A stretch of 64,000 nucleotides of DNA from Candidatus Kapaibacterium sp. (GTDB lineage Bacteria > Bacteroidota > Ignavibacteria > Kapaibacteriales > UBA2268), in the NCBI GenBank assembly GCA_938031175.1, contig CALHGZ010000004.1:131635-195634 (forward strand), given 5' to 3'. Position numbers and translations under genes: made by a program. Shown piece after piece: positions 27,167 through 36,162 of this stretch. The stretch's first letter is position 1. Every line of letters starts with the position of its first letter. Under the pieces are notes generated by a model. That model did no database searches and was not told the DNA's origin. It worked only from the letters and a program-made list of their open reading frames with translations.

Positions 27167-29377
27167 ATGACTCCAATTAAATATTTGTTATGGCTGTTTA
27201 TAATATTTCTGGTAATAGGGCTGGGAGTTGCACTCTATGTAAATAGTGTTGTGTCCTATGGATTGCCATCGCTTGAGCAACTTGAAAATCCCAAACAAAA
27301 CTTAGCCACACGAATAATCAGTAGTGATGGAGTTCTATTAGATCATTTTTTTATTGAACGAAGGGTTAATATACCCCTTGATAGCGTTCCCAAAGATTTC
27401 ATAAATGCATTAATTGTAATCGAAGATAAATATTTTTACAGTCATTGGGGTGTATATATCGAACGTATTTTTAAAGCCGCACTAAAAAATATTTTCGCAG
27501 GAAAAGTTCAGGAGGGCGCCTCAACAATAACGATGCAATTGGCTAGGAATTTATTTGGATATAGCGAAAATACATTGGAAAGAAAAATCAGGGAAGCATT
27601 TACTGCAATTCAAATCGAGAGAACATATACAAAAGAAGAGATACTTGAAATGTATATAAATACAGTTGCATTTGGCCGTGGCGCTTATGGGTTGCAAGTA
27701 GCTTCAAAAATTTATTTTGACAAAAATCCAAGCGAGCTGACCACTGCCGAATGTGCCTATCTTGCTGCATTACTCAAAGCTCCTGAGCATTACAATGGTT
27801 TAAATAATATTGACAAAGCTGTTGATCGCAGAAATCTTGTATTAACATTGATGCTTCGTCAAGGTAAAATAACACCTGAAACCTATATGAAAGCTATTGA
27901 AGAACCAATTAATTTAGTTGCTACTAAGAAAAAGGAGGTGCCTTACTTAGCTCCACATTTTGTAGAAATGGTCAGGCAAAAATTTAGCAAAGAGGATAAC
28001 TCATTGATTGAATACGATTTATACAGAGATGGACTAGTCATTTATACTACTTTAAATGCCAAGATTCAGCAATATGCTAATGAAGCTGTAGAGGAACACT
28101 TGCTCGAATTCCAAAAGCTATTCCAGCAAAATTGGTCTTGGAATAACAATAAAAAATTACTCGAAGATTTAGTTAAGAAAGCAATAAACAACCGTCCTGA
28201 TTATCGCGCTGCGATTGGAGATAAGAAAAAACAGATTGAAATTAAACTTAGAAATGATAAGGAATTCATTGATTCAATTAAAAATTCTGCAACTACAATT
28301 CAAGTAGGACTAGTAGTTATAAATCCATTTAATGGTGACATACTTGCGCTTGTTGGAGCATCACCAAAATTTATGCGTGAGCATCGTGATGCAAAATACT
28401 CCCTAAATCACGTTACGCAAATCCGACGTCAGGCTGGTTCTGCCTTTAAACCATTTGTATATGCATTAGTTTTAGAGAAAGGTTTATCGCCAAATACAAT
28501 GATTGAGTGCGGGCCATTTTCTTACCGAGTACCAGAAACCGGAGAAATATGGAGTCCTGGTGGAGGTGGTTGCTCCCAGGGTGAAAAAATTACTTTATAT
28601 GATGCTTTGAGAAAATCGATTAATTCAGTAGCTGCAAGACTTGTAACAAGCGAAACAAGTCCTGCTGAAGTTGTTAACTTAGCTAAGAAACTTGGTATTG
28701 AATCAAATTTATTAGCAGTACCAGCTATAGCACTTGGAGCCGGCGGGGAGATTACTCCTCTCGAATTAACTTCTGCTTTTGGAGCTTTCCTTTACGAGGG
28801 GATACATGTCAAACCCTACTACATTTATCGGGTAGAAGATAAATTTGGCAATACTATTTATGAAAGGAAAAAAGTTTTCACGCATTCAAGGGCAATTAGC
28901 CCTGAAGTTACAGGTACCTTAACTTTTATGCTCCAAGCAGTTATCAGTAGCGGTACAGGATGGCGGATAAAACAGTTTCTGAAAGATTGCGATGCAGCTG
29001 GTAAAACAGGTACTACAAATGATTACGGAGATGCATGGTTTATTGGATACACACCTGAACTTGTTGCTGGGTGTTGGGTCGGGTTTGATGACTTAAGAGT
29101 AAAATTTGGTGCCTATGGCGAAGGTGGTAGAGCAGCTGCTCCAATATGGGGCAGATTGATGGGGAAAATTTATAATGACAAAGGTTTGCCTTTTAACAAG
29201 CGAAAATTTGATTTCAAACATTTCGAAAAGTATGATTCGCTCTATCATCAGACTTTTCTCAGTTATAATCAAAATTCAGTCAAAAAAGATGAGCAAATAA
29301 AAATTGATTACAATGAAAAAAAAGAATCGAATTTTAAATTTCCTCAATTACCAAGACCTGAAAAAGTAAGGAATTAA
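27167..29377 (+). CDS. Bifunctional penicillin-binding protein 1A-type
   Basis: Class A PBP that polymerises and cross-links peptidoglycan. An N-terminal membrane anchor (about 8-28) is followed by the GT51 glycosyltransferase with EDKYFYSHWGV, QEGASTITMQLARNLF and EILEMYINTVAFGRGAYGLQ. The transpeptidase domain shows the nucleophile motif SAFK near 425-428, SIN near 485 and KTGTTNDYGDAWFIGYTPE near 615. At 736 residues it is a complete class A enzyme. It follows the PorE-like lipoprotein by two bases, so envelope assembly functions are grouped. Confidence 0.95.
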   Translation: MTPIKYLLWLFIIFLVIGLGVALYVNSVVSYGLPSLEQLENPKQNLATRIISSDGVLLDHFFIERRVNIPLDSVPKDFINALIVIEDKYFYSHWGVYIERIFKAALKNIFAGKVQEGASTITMQLARNLFGYSENTLERKIREAFTAIQIERTYTKEEILEMYINTVAFGRGAYGLQVASKIYFDKNPSELTTAECAYLAALLKAPEHYNGLNNIDKAVDRRNLVLTLMLRQGKITPETYMKAIEEPINLVATKKKEVPYLAPHFVEMVRQKFSKEDNSLIEYDLYRDGLVIYTTLNAKIQQYANEAVEEHLLEFQKLFQQNWSWNNNKKLLEDLVKKAINNRPDYRAAIGDKKKQIEIKLRNDKEFIDSIKNSATTIQVGLVVINPFNGDILALVGASPKFMREHRDAKYSLNHVTQIRRQAGSAFKPFVYALVLEKGLSPNTMIECGPFSYRVPETGEIWSPGGGGCSQGEKITLYDALRKSINSVAARLVTSETSPAEVVNLAKKLGIESNLLAVPAIALGAGGEITPLELTSAFGAFLYEGIHVKPYYIYRVEDKFGNTIYERKKVFTHSRAISPEVTGTLTFMLQAVISSGTGWRIKQFLKDCDAAGKTGTTNDYGDAWFIGYTPELVAGCWVGFDDLRVKFGAYGEGGRAAAPIWGRLMGKIYNDKGLPFNKRKFDFKHFEKYDSLYHQTFLSYNQNSVKKDEQIKIDYNEKKESNFKFPQLPRPEKVRN

Positions 29378-29381
29378 AAAT

Positions 29382-30056
29382 ATGTATAAAAAGCCCGATT
29401 CCAGAAAATTTTATTTTACTAATGGTAGTGAGCTTGAGGTTGGCACCTTTTATTGCGTTGGTAAGAATTATTCGGAACATATTAGAGAAATGGGGGATGG
29501 CGAAACTGAAAATCCTGTAATATTCATTAAACCCCCCTCTTCTTATCTACCTGATGGAGGAAGAATCATTTTACCAAAGATTTCACAGAATGTTCATTAC
29601 GAAGTTGAACTAATTGTTGTTCTTGGGCAAGACGGAAACAATATTAAAAAAGATGAATGCAACAAATACATAGCAGGCTTTGCTGTTGGAATTGACTTAA
29701 CTATGCGAGATATTCAATCTCAAGCAAAAAAGAACGGTGAACCATGGGCAATTAGCAAGGGATTTAGGACCTCAGCACCAGTATCCAAAATTATACCATT
29801 TGAAGAAATAAACGATATAAACAAGGAATTTATCATTGAGTTATACCAAAATAATGAATTAAGACAAAAAGCATCAACAAATGAAATGCTGAGAAAAGTA
29901 CCAGATTTGATTGAATTTATATCTTCCATATTCGATTTAAGGTGTGGAGACGCCATTTTTACAGGTACGCCTTCGGGTGTAGGTAAAATTAATTCAGGCG
30001 ATAAATTGAAAGCAGTTCTTTCAAATTATATCGAACTTAATGTAGAAGTTACTTAA
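29382..30056 (+). CDS. Fumarylacetoacetate hydrolase family protein
   Basis: A FAH-fold enzyme of 224 residues, the single-domain form. It has FYCVGKNYSEHIREMG, PVIFIKPPSSYLPDG, the metal-ligand segment VHYEVELIVVLG, GFAVGIDLTMRDIQ and GDAIFTGTPSGVGKINSGD. Family members hydrolyse or decarboxylate beta-keto acids (oxaloacetate decarboxylase, acylpyruvase and related activities). The substrate cannot be read from sequence. It is four bases after the PBP gene and so probably in the same operon, with no obvious functional link. Confidence 0.9.
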   Translation: MYKKPDSRKFYFTNGSELEVGTFYCVGKNYSEHIREMGDGETENPVIFIKPPSSYLPDGGRIILPKISQNVHYEVELIVVLGQDGNNIKKDECNKYIAGFAVGIDLTMRDIQSQAKKNGEPWAISKGFRTSAPVSKIIPFEEINDINKEFIIELYQNNELRQKASTNEMLRKVPDLIEFISSIFDLRCGDAIFTGTPSGVGKINSGDKLKAVLSNYIELNVEVT

Positions 30057-30097
30057 ATAAAGAAAAAATTTAGTTCAATAAATTGAGTGAATTAGAA

Positions 30098-31495
30098 ATG
30101 AGAATTTATTTAATCATTATAACAATGCTTGTGTTAAGCGCCCTGATTAGTTGCAATATTGGGATAACACGACAGGAAACCGATATTTATACTATTTCAG
30201 AACGTGATACAACAACATTGTTTTTTGTTCAAAATGCCCCCGGCAATAGAGATAATGGAGTAATTTATCCATCTTCCCGAACATTCAAATCAAGAAGATA
30301 TCTACTACAAAGAGATAGCATTGTAGATAGATTTTATCCCGATTTTATAAGATTAGGTGTTTTTGAATCAGTTGGTCTATTTTTAGGAGGTGACAGAGAG
30401 CATTCTCTCGGCACTGGATTGTTTGGTATATTTCACGACTTTGATAAAGATTATACATATTTCCAAGGTGAACCCGATAGAACTTTTGTAGGAGGTATAT
30501 ATCGTTTTGGTATAGGTGAATGGCGTCTTCGCTGGTTTAGAGATGCAAAAAACTGGACAATTGGCACTTCGGTTTACGAAATTATAGCACCAGAAGCACG
30601 TTTGGAAAAGGTTCTTACAAGTACATTCCCATTATATATTCGGAAGAGATATTTCATTAGAGAAGAGATTCCCTATATATGTATAACACCTACTGTAGGA
30701 TTTGGATATTATCCGTCTCAATATATAAATTTATCTGCCTCACTTGATATTGGTTCAATAAGTGGCTTAAACGTCCGAGCTTATGCTGGATTAGCAGCTG
30801 GAAGTAATCCTAAGGATTCTTGGATGGTAAGAGATAGTCGTAATCCAAATGAAAGTCAAACTTCTATATTTCCATACGCAGGTTTAGGTATATCTTTTTT
30901 GGATTTTTTGAACATTGTGCCTGAAACATATACCGAATGGAAAGATCACCCACATTCGGGTTGGAACATAGGATTACTTCAATTTACAATGATTAAAAGC
31001 GGTGAACCATACACTGTTTTCTCAGATACTACTAATGAAGCATTTTTCAATGGATTTTTGCTACGACTATTGAATGCCTCGGTAGCACTACCAATTGATG
31101 TATTAGCATACAAATTGTATGCAGGAACCTCATTGCTTAACTTTGTATTTTTAGGACGCGAAGCCTGGGGCATCGGAGTTTTACCCTTAAGAATAGGTTT
31201 TTGGCAGACTTTGCTTCCCGATGAATTATCGCTTGAACCTTTTATAGAGTACAATTACTATCCATCGACTATTTTCCATATAGGAGCTAAAATGAACCTA
31301 CGGCTTACTGAGCAAATAAATCTTGGATTAACTGGGGGTTATGCATCTGGTAAGACTGCAGAAATTATTGGAAATAATTTTGTTGATAGCTTTGGTAACC
31401 CTCTTGAATTTTCAAATTGGTATATAGGAGTAAACATTGGCATCATTGATAAAATTTTCTATCCTGAGGATTTAAGATATAATAAATTAAAATGA
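30098..31495 (+). CDS. Lipoprotein with predicted outer-membrane barrel or beta-rich fold
   Basis: I do not recognise the family. The mature protein is probably lipidated at LSALISC and is rich in Gly/aromatic alternating strands to the C-terminus (for example GLGISFLDFLNIVPETY and GLTGGYASGKTAEIIG), suggesting a barrel or beta-sandwich in the outer membrane. The track starts at a TTG at 30083; the ATG at 30098 gives a normal lipoprotein signal directly. It lies between the FAH-family gene and a smaller lipoprotein gene and is probably co-transcribed with both. Confidence 0.55.
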   Translation: MRIYLIIITMLVLSALISCNIGITRQETDIYTISERDTTTLFFVQNAPGNRDNGVIYPSSRTFKSRRYLLQRDSIVDRFYPDFIRLGVFESVGLFLGGDREHSLGTGLFGIFHDFDKDYTYFQGEPDRTFVGGIYRFGIGEWRLRWFRDAKNWTIGTSVYEIIAPEARLEKVLTSTFPLYIRKRYFIREEIPYICITPTVGFGYYPSQYINLSASLDIGSISGLNVRAYAGLAAGSNPKDSWMVRDSRNPNESQTSIFPYAGLGISFLDFLNIVPETYTEWKDHPHSGWNIGLLQFTMIKSGEPYTVFSDTTNEAFFNGFLLRLLNASVALPIDVLAYKLYAGTSLLNFVFLGREAWGIGVLPLRIGFWQTLLPDELSLEPFIEYNYYPSTIFHIGAKMNLRLTEQINLGLTGGYASGKTAEIIGNNFVDSFGNPLEFSNWYIGVNIGIIDKIFYPEDLRYNKLK

Positions 31496-31505
31496 GGAAA
31501 CTAAA

Positions 31506-32132
31506 ATGTTAATATTAAGGTGTATTATTTTAGCCATATTGACTATTATTATACAATCCTGTGCATCGGAAAAATTTAATTTAAATTACAAAGGTAAATA
31601 TCCAATTAGTGGATATATTATAAATAATTTGGAAGGAATAAAAATAGTAGCTGACAATGCTATTGATATATACGATGAAGCAATAGTATCATTACGGTCA
31701 CCAAATCTAACTCAATACATTGCTACTTTCACGGTGAACTTAAGAGCCGGTCAAGGTTTAAGATTTTCAATCAGAACTGTATATGATAAATATCCTCAAA
31801 ATCCTGCCATTGTATTAGATTATACAACCGATGGTACTACATTATATTACAAGGGTCAGATTTTGAAAGAAGATAAAAATCGAAAAGCAAAGTACCAAGA
31901 ACCGGTAAATATCATTTTTGAAAATGATGGTGATTTATTTAAAATTAGATTTGATTGTGATATATTTTATTTGGGTAAAACAAAACTTGCATCAACTGAA
32001 CACATAATAATTCAAGCTCTAGAAAATACTTATGCCCGTTTGTACGGTATAGATTTTGATCAGATCTTGTTTGTAGATCCGCTTTTCAGAATTCTGGAAG
32101 AAAAAATTTCTGAACCTATTTACCTCGAATAA
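31506..32132 (+). CDS. Small lipoprotein of unknown function
   Basis: A 208-residue protein with a lipoprotein signal (IIIQSC). The mature part has beta-rich segments: SGYIINNLEGIKIVADNAIDIYDEA, a hydrophobic TFTVNLRAGQGLRFSIRTVYD and VNIIFENDGDLFKIRFDCDIFYLG. This beta-rich pattern could be a concanavalin-like sandwich fold, but I cannot name a family. It is the last gene of the envelope run starting at 25221, and the sigma-28 flagellin promoter begins nine bases after its stop codon. Confidence 0.6.
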   Translation: MLILRCIILAILTIIIQSCASEKFNLNYKGKYPISGYIINNLEGIKIVADNAIDIYDEAIVSLRSPNLTQYIATFTVNLRAGQGLRFSIRTVYDKYPQNPAIVLDYTTDGTTLYYKGQILKEDKNRKAKYQEPVNIIFENDGDLFKIRFDCDIFYLGKTKLASTEHIIIQALENTYARLYGIDFDQILFVDPLFRILEEKISEPIYLE

Positions 32133-32140
32133 AAAAAATC

Positions 32141-32167
32141 TAAAGTTTATTTTTTTATTGCCGAAAA
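32141..32167 (+). promoter_or_regulatory. Sigma-28 (FliA) type promoter of the flagellin gene
   Basis: TAAAGTTT at 32141-32148, an 11-base spacer, then GCCGAAAA at 32160-32167. The known sigma-28 consensus is TAAAGTTT-N11-GCCGATAA, so 15 of 16 positions match with exact spacing. Transcription would begin roughly 75 bases before the flagellin start codon. Confidence 0.85.
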
Positions 32168-32238
32168 TTTCCATTGAATTAGGAATTAAAATAATAAAGT
32201 ATTGGCAGGAAGCCCAAAATTAATCAACAATTAATTAC

Positions 32239-32245
32239 AAGGAGG
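32239..32245 (+). promoter_or_regulatory. Strong ribosome binding site of flagellin
   Basis: AAGGAGG with a five-base T spacer to the ATG. It is a full anti-Shine-Dalgarno match, while many neighbouring genes have weak or no such site, in keeping with a very highly expressed protein. Confidence 0.8.
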
Positions 32246-32250
32246 TTTTT

Positions 32251-33183
32251 ATGCCAGTAGCAATTTCAGGTGGAAGCAGAATCCGCACAAACATTCCCTC
32301 ACTAAATGCATACAATGCACTCCAAAGCACAACAAACAACATCGCATTAAGGCAATTACGATTAAGTACCGGTAAACGTATCAATGCAGCATCCGATGAT
32401 GTTGCTGGATACATTACATCAAGAGCTTTGGGTGCACGCAGTGGAGCTTTAAAAGCAGCATTGAATTCAGTTGGAGACGCAGGAAACGTTACTTCAATCG
32501 CACAAGATGCGCTCGATAATATTAATAATTTGCTAACACAAATCAAAGATGCAGCAGCTACAGCCTCTTCTGGGGCATTGGGTACAGATGAGAAAATCGC
32601 ATTAGCCAAAGGAGCTTACAGGCTTGCCCAACAAATACAAACAGTTGTAGATTCAACAGTATTTGGTGGCAGACAATTATTGGATGGTACATTTAGTGGT
32701 GAATGGACTATTGGTTACTTTGCCAATAATACATTACTAACCCTTGGTATTAATTTGATAACCAATAATGCTGATTTTAATGTAGCAAGTAATAATTTCA
32801 ATATTAATGCAGCATCAACTTCAAATTTTGCAGGAGTAAGCGGATTAGCCCTTGCGTCTTTGGATTCAGTTAGTTCATCTGATCTCGGAATTTTCAGCCA
32901 AGCAAACATTGCGACAACACTAACCAGTTTATCCGACGCATTAAACAATGTGAACAAGGTAGCATCATACCTAGGTGGTATTCAAGTGCGATTGAATTCG
33001 CAGGAGGAATTGTTAAAATCTCAAATAACAAATTACAGCGCCGCAATATCAAGAATCGAGGATGCTGATGTTGCAATGGAGCAACTAGAACTAATTAAGG
33101 CACAATTTTTGCTTCAAACATCATTAATATCGTTAGCTCAAGCTAATCAAAATCCACAATCATTCTTACAGCTATTTAGATAA
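32251..33183 (+). CDS. fliC: Flagellin
   Basis: Filament subunit of 310 residues. The N-terminal D0/D1 domain has IRTNIPSLNAYNAL, RLSTGKRINAASDDVAGYITSRAL and AQDALDNINNLLTQIKDAAATAS. The C-terminal D1/D0 has YSAAISRIEDADVAMEQLELIKAQFLLQTS and ends NPQSFLQLFR. The central variable domain is short (about residues 130-225), giving a minimal flagellin. Eight or nine extra residues (MPVAISGGS) precede the usual N-terminus. Export would be through the flagellar apparatus, whose structural genes are not in this window. Confidence 0.95.
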   Translation: MPVAISGGSRIRTNIPSLNAYNALQSTTNNIALRQLRLSTGKRINAASDDVAGYITSRALGARSGALKAALNSVGDAGNVTSIAQDALDNINNLLTQIKDAAATASSGALGTDEKIALAKGAYRLAQQIQTVVDSTVFGGRQLLDGTFSGEWTIGYFANNTLLTLGINLITNNADFNVASNNFNINAASTSNFAGVSGLALASLDSVSSSDLGIFSQANIATTLTSLSDALNNVNKVASYLGGIQVRLNSQEELLKSQITNYSAAISRIEDADVAMEQLELIKAQFLLQTSLISLAQANQNPQSFLQLFR

Positions 33184-33231
33184 TAGCTTTAATTTGATTG
33201 AAGAAGTTTTGATATATTTGGATTAAATTCA

Positions 33232-33257
33232 GGCAAGACGATTAAAATCGTCTTGCC
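33232..33257 (+). terminator. Hairpin between flagellin and fliS
   Basis: GGCAAGACGATT and AATCGTCTTGCC are perfect inverted repeats separated by two bases, so up to ten pairs can form around a small loop. It lies 49 bases after the flagellin stop. No U tract follows (AAGGATT), so it may act as an mRNA-stabilising or partial-termination element that sets flagellin above fliS-fliD expression rather than a full terminator. Confidence 0.6.
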
Positions 33258-33286
33258 AAGGATTATAAATAATACAAGGAAGTTAT

Positions 33287-33637
33287 ATGACATCAGTGCA
33301 AAAATTGGCTGCAAGTAGAGCCTATGGGAATAAATCGGAAGGAAAATTCCCAGCATATTTAGAACAGGAAGTTCTATCTTGGTCAAAAGAAAAATTAGTT
33401 CTCAAAATGTATGATCTGTTTATTGTGAGTTGCAAAAGACACGATGTTACTAAAATGAGCAGAATACTAATTGAGCTGATGGGTTCTTTGAATTTTGAAT
33501 ATGAGGAAATCTCAACTCGACTCTATAGATTATACGAATATTGCCAGAGATGTATCTTCCAAAAGAAGTATGATGAAGCACTACATATTATCCAAGAATT
33601 AAGAGATACTTGGGCAACAGCTTTTAAATTAGATTGA
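33287..33637 (+). CDS. fliS: Flagellar export chaperone FliS
   Basis: A small helical chaperone that binds the flagellin C-terminus and prevents early polymerisation. The 116-residue protein has the family core LSWSKEKLVLKMYDLFIVSCKRH near 30-52 and a second helical part RLYRLYEYCQRCIFQKKYDEALHIIQELRDTW. It lies directly between flagellin and fliD, the standard position. An ACAAGGAAG site precedes the ATG. The sequence is divergent, so context carries part of the weight. Confidence 0.85.
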   Translation: MTSVQKLAASRAYGNKSEGKFPAYLEQEVLSWSKEKLVLKMYDLFIVSCKRHDVTKMSRILIELMGSLNFEYEEISTRLYRLYEYCQRCIFQKKYDEALHIIQELRDTWATAFKLD

Positions 33638-33650
33638 AAATTGATATTAT

Positions 33651-35099
33651 ATGGCAGATTTATTAAACATATTAAATATTGGTGATAATTCCAGTAAAAG
33701 TGATTCGGAATTATTGGTTCAAGCCTACAAACGTACTCAACAATCCCGAATCGATGCTATCAACAATAAAAAGACGAGTTTGGAGACCAGGCGTACCTTT
33801 TATAACACGCTCAACTCCCGTTTAAATACATTGATTTCCAATCTGGATAAATTTAAAGTTGATAATGCAGCCCAGCTATTTCAAACTCGTTCAGCTTCAT
33901 CTACAAATAATTCGGTACTGACTGTAAATGCAAAAAATACAGCAATTCTTGGAGTAAATGAAATTTTCGTTGAACGTATTGCCAAAAATGATATTCTTAT
34001 TTCACAGCAGTTGAATTTGAGCAATTTGTTCGGCGAAGCAGCTGGAACAAAAACTTTTCAACTGTCAGTAGGTGGAGAGACAAAAAATGTTGATGTCGAA
34101 TTTAATGGCAATGAAACTAACCAAGAAGCTTTACAAAAATTAGTAATAGCAATAAATAATACCGAGAATATTGGCATAAGAGCTTCATTTATAAAGGATA
34201 CTTCAAATACTGGCCGCTTATCTCTTACTTCCTCTGGAACAGGGTCTGATAACAGAATAGGTTTTTCTGATTCTTCTGTTTTAGAGAAGCTTGGATTTAC
34301 TGAAGCAGTATTGAATCCCAATAGTTCGTCAAGAACTACTGTAAATGGCACAAATGCTGGATATAAGGTATCTGATTATCAAGAACTTGATGCAAAACTT
34401 GATGTCAATGGAATTAGCGTTACACGTGGTAATAATACAATTGATGACCTTTTAGACGGATTAACAATTACATTGAAAAAAGCACAGGAAAGCGGCGAAA
34501 CACCTGTTTCTATAACCACAAATATCGATGTAACACAAGTAGAAAATTTAATAAATCCCTTAATTAGTAGCTATAATTCGCTACTTACCCATTTACGTGA
34601 TAGCAAATCCGTCCAAAGGCAGGATCCAGCAATGAGTACTTTGTATTCGAGTTTACGCAATCTTAGTACTCAAAATGTAACAGGATTAGATGAAGGATAT
34701 CCATCTCTTTTAACCGATATCGGACTCAAGATCAATAATGATGGTACGCTAACTCTTAGCGATAAAACTAAGCTTGAGAGTTATCTAAAAGATAATCCGG
34801 ATAAGGTTGCACAATTATTCATTTCTGAAGATGGCTTTATTGCTAAAATTAACAAAACTATAGAAAATCTAACGGGCAGTAGCGGATTAATTCGTTCTCG
34901 AAACGAATCACTAAATCAACAAATCGAGGCTACAAAAAAACGTAAAACGGAATTAGAAGCCCGAATTGATAAACAGGCTGATATTTTACGCAAAGAATAT
35001 GAAAAGTCTTTAAAGCTTTATGTAAAGGCACAAAGTCAATTTAGTATAATATCAAATTATGCAACTTTTACGATGAATTTATTATCAAGTTCGAGATAA
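33651..35099 (+). CDS. fliD: Flagellar filament capping protein FliD (hook-associated protein 2)
   Basis: Cap protein that guides flagellin assembly at the filament tip. The N-terminal coiled segment (SRIDAINNKKTSLETRRTFYNTLNSRL) and the following LTVNAKNTAILGVNEIFVERIAKND match FliD_N. The C-terminal FliD domain shows LLDGLTITLKKA, FISEDGFIAKINKTIENLTGSSGLIRSR and a final heptad-rich helix ending LSSSR. The 482-residue length fits. It starts 14 bases after fliS. Confidence 0.92.
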   Translation: MADLLNILNIGDNSSKSDSELLVQAYKRTQQSRIDAINNKKTSLETRRTFYNTLNSRLNTLISNLDKFKVDNAAQLFQTRSASSTNNSVLTVNAKNTAILGVNEIFVERIAKNDILISQQLNLSNLFGEAAGTKTFQLSVGGETKNVDVEFNGNETNQEALQKLVIAINNTENIGIRASFIKDTSNTGRLSLTSSGTGSDNRIGFSDSSVLEKLGFTEAVLNPNSSSRTTVNGTNAGYKVSDYQELDAKLDVNGISVTRGNNTIDDLLDGLTITLKKAQESGETPVSITTNIDVTQVENLINPLISSYNSLLTHLRDSKSVQRQDPAMSTLYSSLRNLSTQNVTGLDEGYPSLLTDIGLKINNDGTLTLSDKTKLESYLKDNPDKVAQLFISEDGFIAKINKTIENLTGSSGLIRSRNESLNQQIEATKKRKTELEARIDKQADILRKEYEKSLKLYVKAQSQFSIISNYATFTMNLLSSSR

Positions 35100-35130
35100 A
35101 ATATATTTTTTAATATTTTTTCTAGTTTAC

Positions 35131-35136
35131 AGGAGG
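35131..35136 (+). promoter_or_regulatory. Ribosome binding site that sets the TTG start of flaG
   Basis: AGGAGG lies five bases before the TTG at 35142, with no ATG nearby. It decides the start of the flaG-like gene and supports a genuine TTG initiation codon. Confidence 0.7.
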
Positions 35137-35141
35137 CAAAG

Positions 35142-35531
35142 TTGATTTTTACAACACAAGGCATACCTCCTATTGTAGTTCACGATTTTGAGGAACTTAA
35201 GACTGAGATCCGTCAAAATTCAAGTGATAATAATTTACGTACAATTTTTAAAAAAGATAAAGATACGAGTAATAATCAAATCAATCATGATGATAATAAA
35301 AATTATTTTTCTTACGAGGATAAAAATATAATAGATGAAATTTTCAGGGAGTTTAAAAACAATAAAAAATTATATCTTCAATTTAGTGAAGATGAGAAAT
35401 CAAAAAAAATGGTGATAAAAATCATAAATGATGAAACACAAGAAGTTGTAAGACAAATACCCCCTGAGATAGCATTGAAAATTGCTCGAATCATAAGGGA
35501 ACAAGGACAATTGACAAATGCAAGAATTTGA
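35142..35531 (+). CDS. flaG: FlaG family flagellar protein
   Basis: The C-terminal half holds the FlaG-family motif: LQFSEDEKSKKMVIKIINDETQEVV followed by RQIPPEIALKIARIIRE. The N-terminal half is polar and variable, as usual. FlaG proteins affect filament length in several bacteria, but the mechanism is not settled. The TTG start is set by the AGGAGG upstream. It follows fliD and overlaps the next gene by 14 bases. Confidence 0.82.
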   Translation: MIFTTQGIPPIVVHDFEELKTEIRQNSSDNNLRTIFKKDKDTSNNQINHDDNKNYFSYEDKNIIDEIFREFKNNKKLYLQFSEDEKSKKMVIKIINDETQEVVRQIPPEIALKIARIIREQGQLTNARI

Positions 35532-35868
35532 CGGATTATCGTTAATTAAAGAAATAGTTAAAGAAACTAAAACTATTTCCGATATTCTAAATTCTGAGGT
35601 AAAATTAGAAGAAGAAAGCCTCAGCAAGCTTGATTCATTTTTTGAAATACGGGGTAAAAAATTAGCTCAAATACAAAAATGGCTAGAAAACGGAAGCTTC
35701 CAAAATTTAAGTCCTCAGAATCAGTTAGATTGGAATTCAATATATGAAGAGTTATTACGTATTGAAAATATAAATATGGATCTAATAAAACATAAATTAG
35801 ATACATCAGCAGAAGAATTGAGGAAATTAACAAAATACAAAGCATTATTAATATATAATCAAAGGTAA
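35518..35868 (+). CDS. Small helical protein in the flagellar cassette, FliT-like
   Basis: A 116-residue all-helical protein with charged heptads (ILNSEVKLEEESLSKLDSFFEIRGKKLAQIQKWLE near 23-57) and a closing helix LDTSAEELRKLTKYKALLIYNQR. The size, the position after fliD-flaG and the R-G-x-x-L-type turn between helices fit FliT- or FlgN-type export chaperones, which guard FliD or the hook-associated proteins. No diagnostic motif exists for this family, so this is a context-based assignment. Confidence 0.5.
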   Translation: MQEFDGLSLIKEIVKETKTISDILNSEVKLEEESLSKLDSFFEIRGKKLAQIQKWLENGSFQNLSPQNQLDWNSIYEELLRIENINMDLIKHKLDTSAEELRKLTKYKALLIYNQR

Positions 35869-35870
35869 CA

Positions 35871-36146
35871 ATGGCTGTAGATTCATTGAATAATGATAAT
35901 AGGATTTTCCCAGTCAATAATCCTTACGAGATTCAAAAAAAGAAATACGAAGATGAGATCCTTCAGCAAAATGAAGAAAAGGTTACGCAAAGAAGAACCG
36001 ATACACTCGATATTTCAAATGAGGCTAAACGATTATCCCCAATTGCAACAAGGCTTAATGAAGGCTTTTACGATAAACCGGAAATTATGCGTGAAATAGC
36101 TAAACGCATTTCTTACGATATAGGTACAGGCGAAGGCGTTGAATAA
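35871..36146 (+). CDS. FlgM-like anti-sigma-28 factor candidate
   Basis: A 91-residue protein. The N-terminus has VNNPYEIQKKKYE, like the NPYxK segment at the start of many FlgM proteins. The middle has RTDTLDISNEAKRL, the D-x-[IVL]-[ED]-[IL]-S-x-[EQ]-A-K motif of FlgM, and the C-terminal part (IATRLNEGFYDKPEIMREIAKRI) has the G-x-Y-x(3,4)-IA pattern of the sigma-binding helices. It would hold sigma-28 until export. It closes the flagellar cassette whose first gene has a sigma-28 promoter, which supports the call. It may instead be a structural adaptor. Confidence 0.6.
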   Translation: MAVDSLNNDNRIFPVNNPYEIQKKKYEDEILQQNEEKVTQRRTDTLDISNEAKRLSPIATRLNEGFYDKPEIMREIAKRISYDIGTGEGVE

Positions 36147-36162
36147 ACCTACCAAAAAACAC

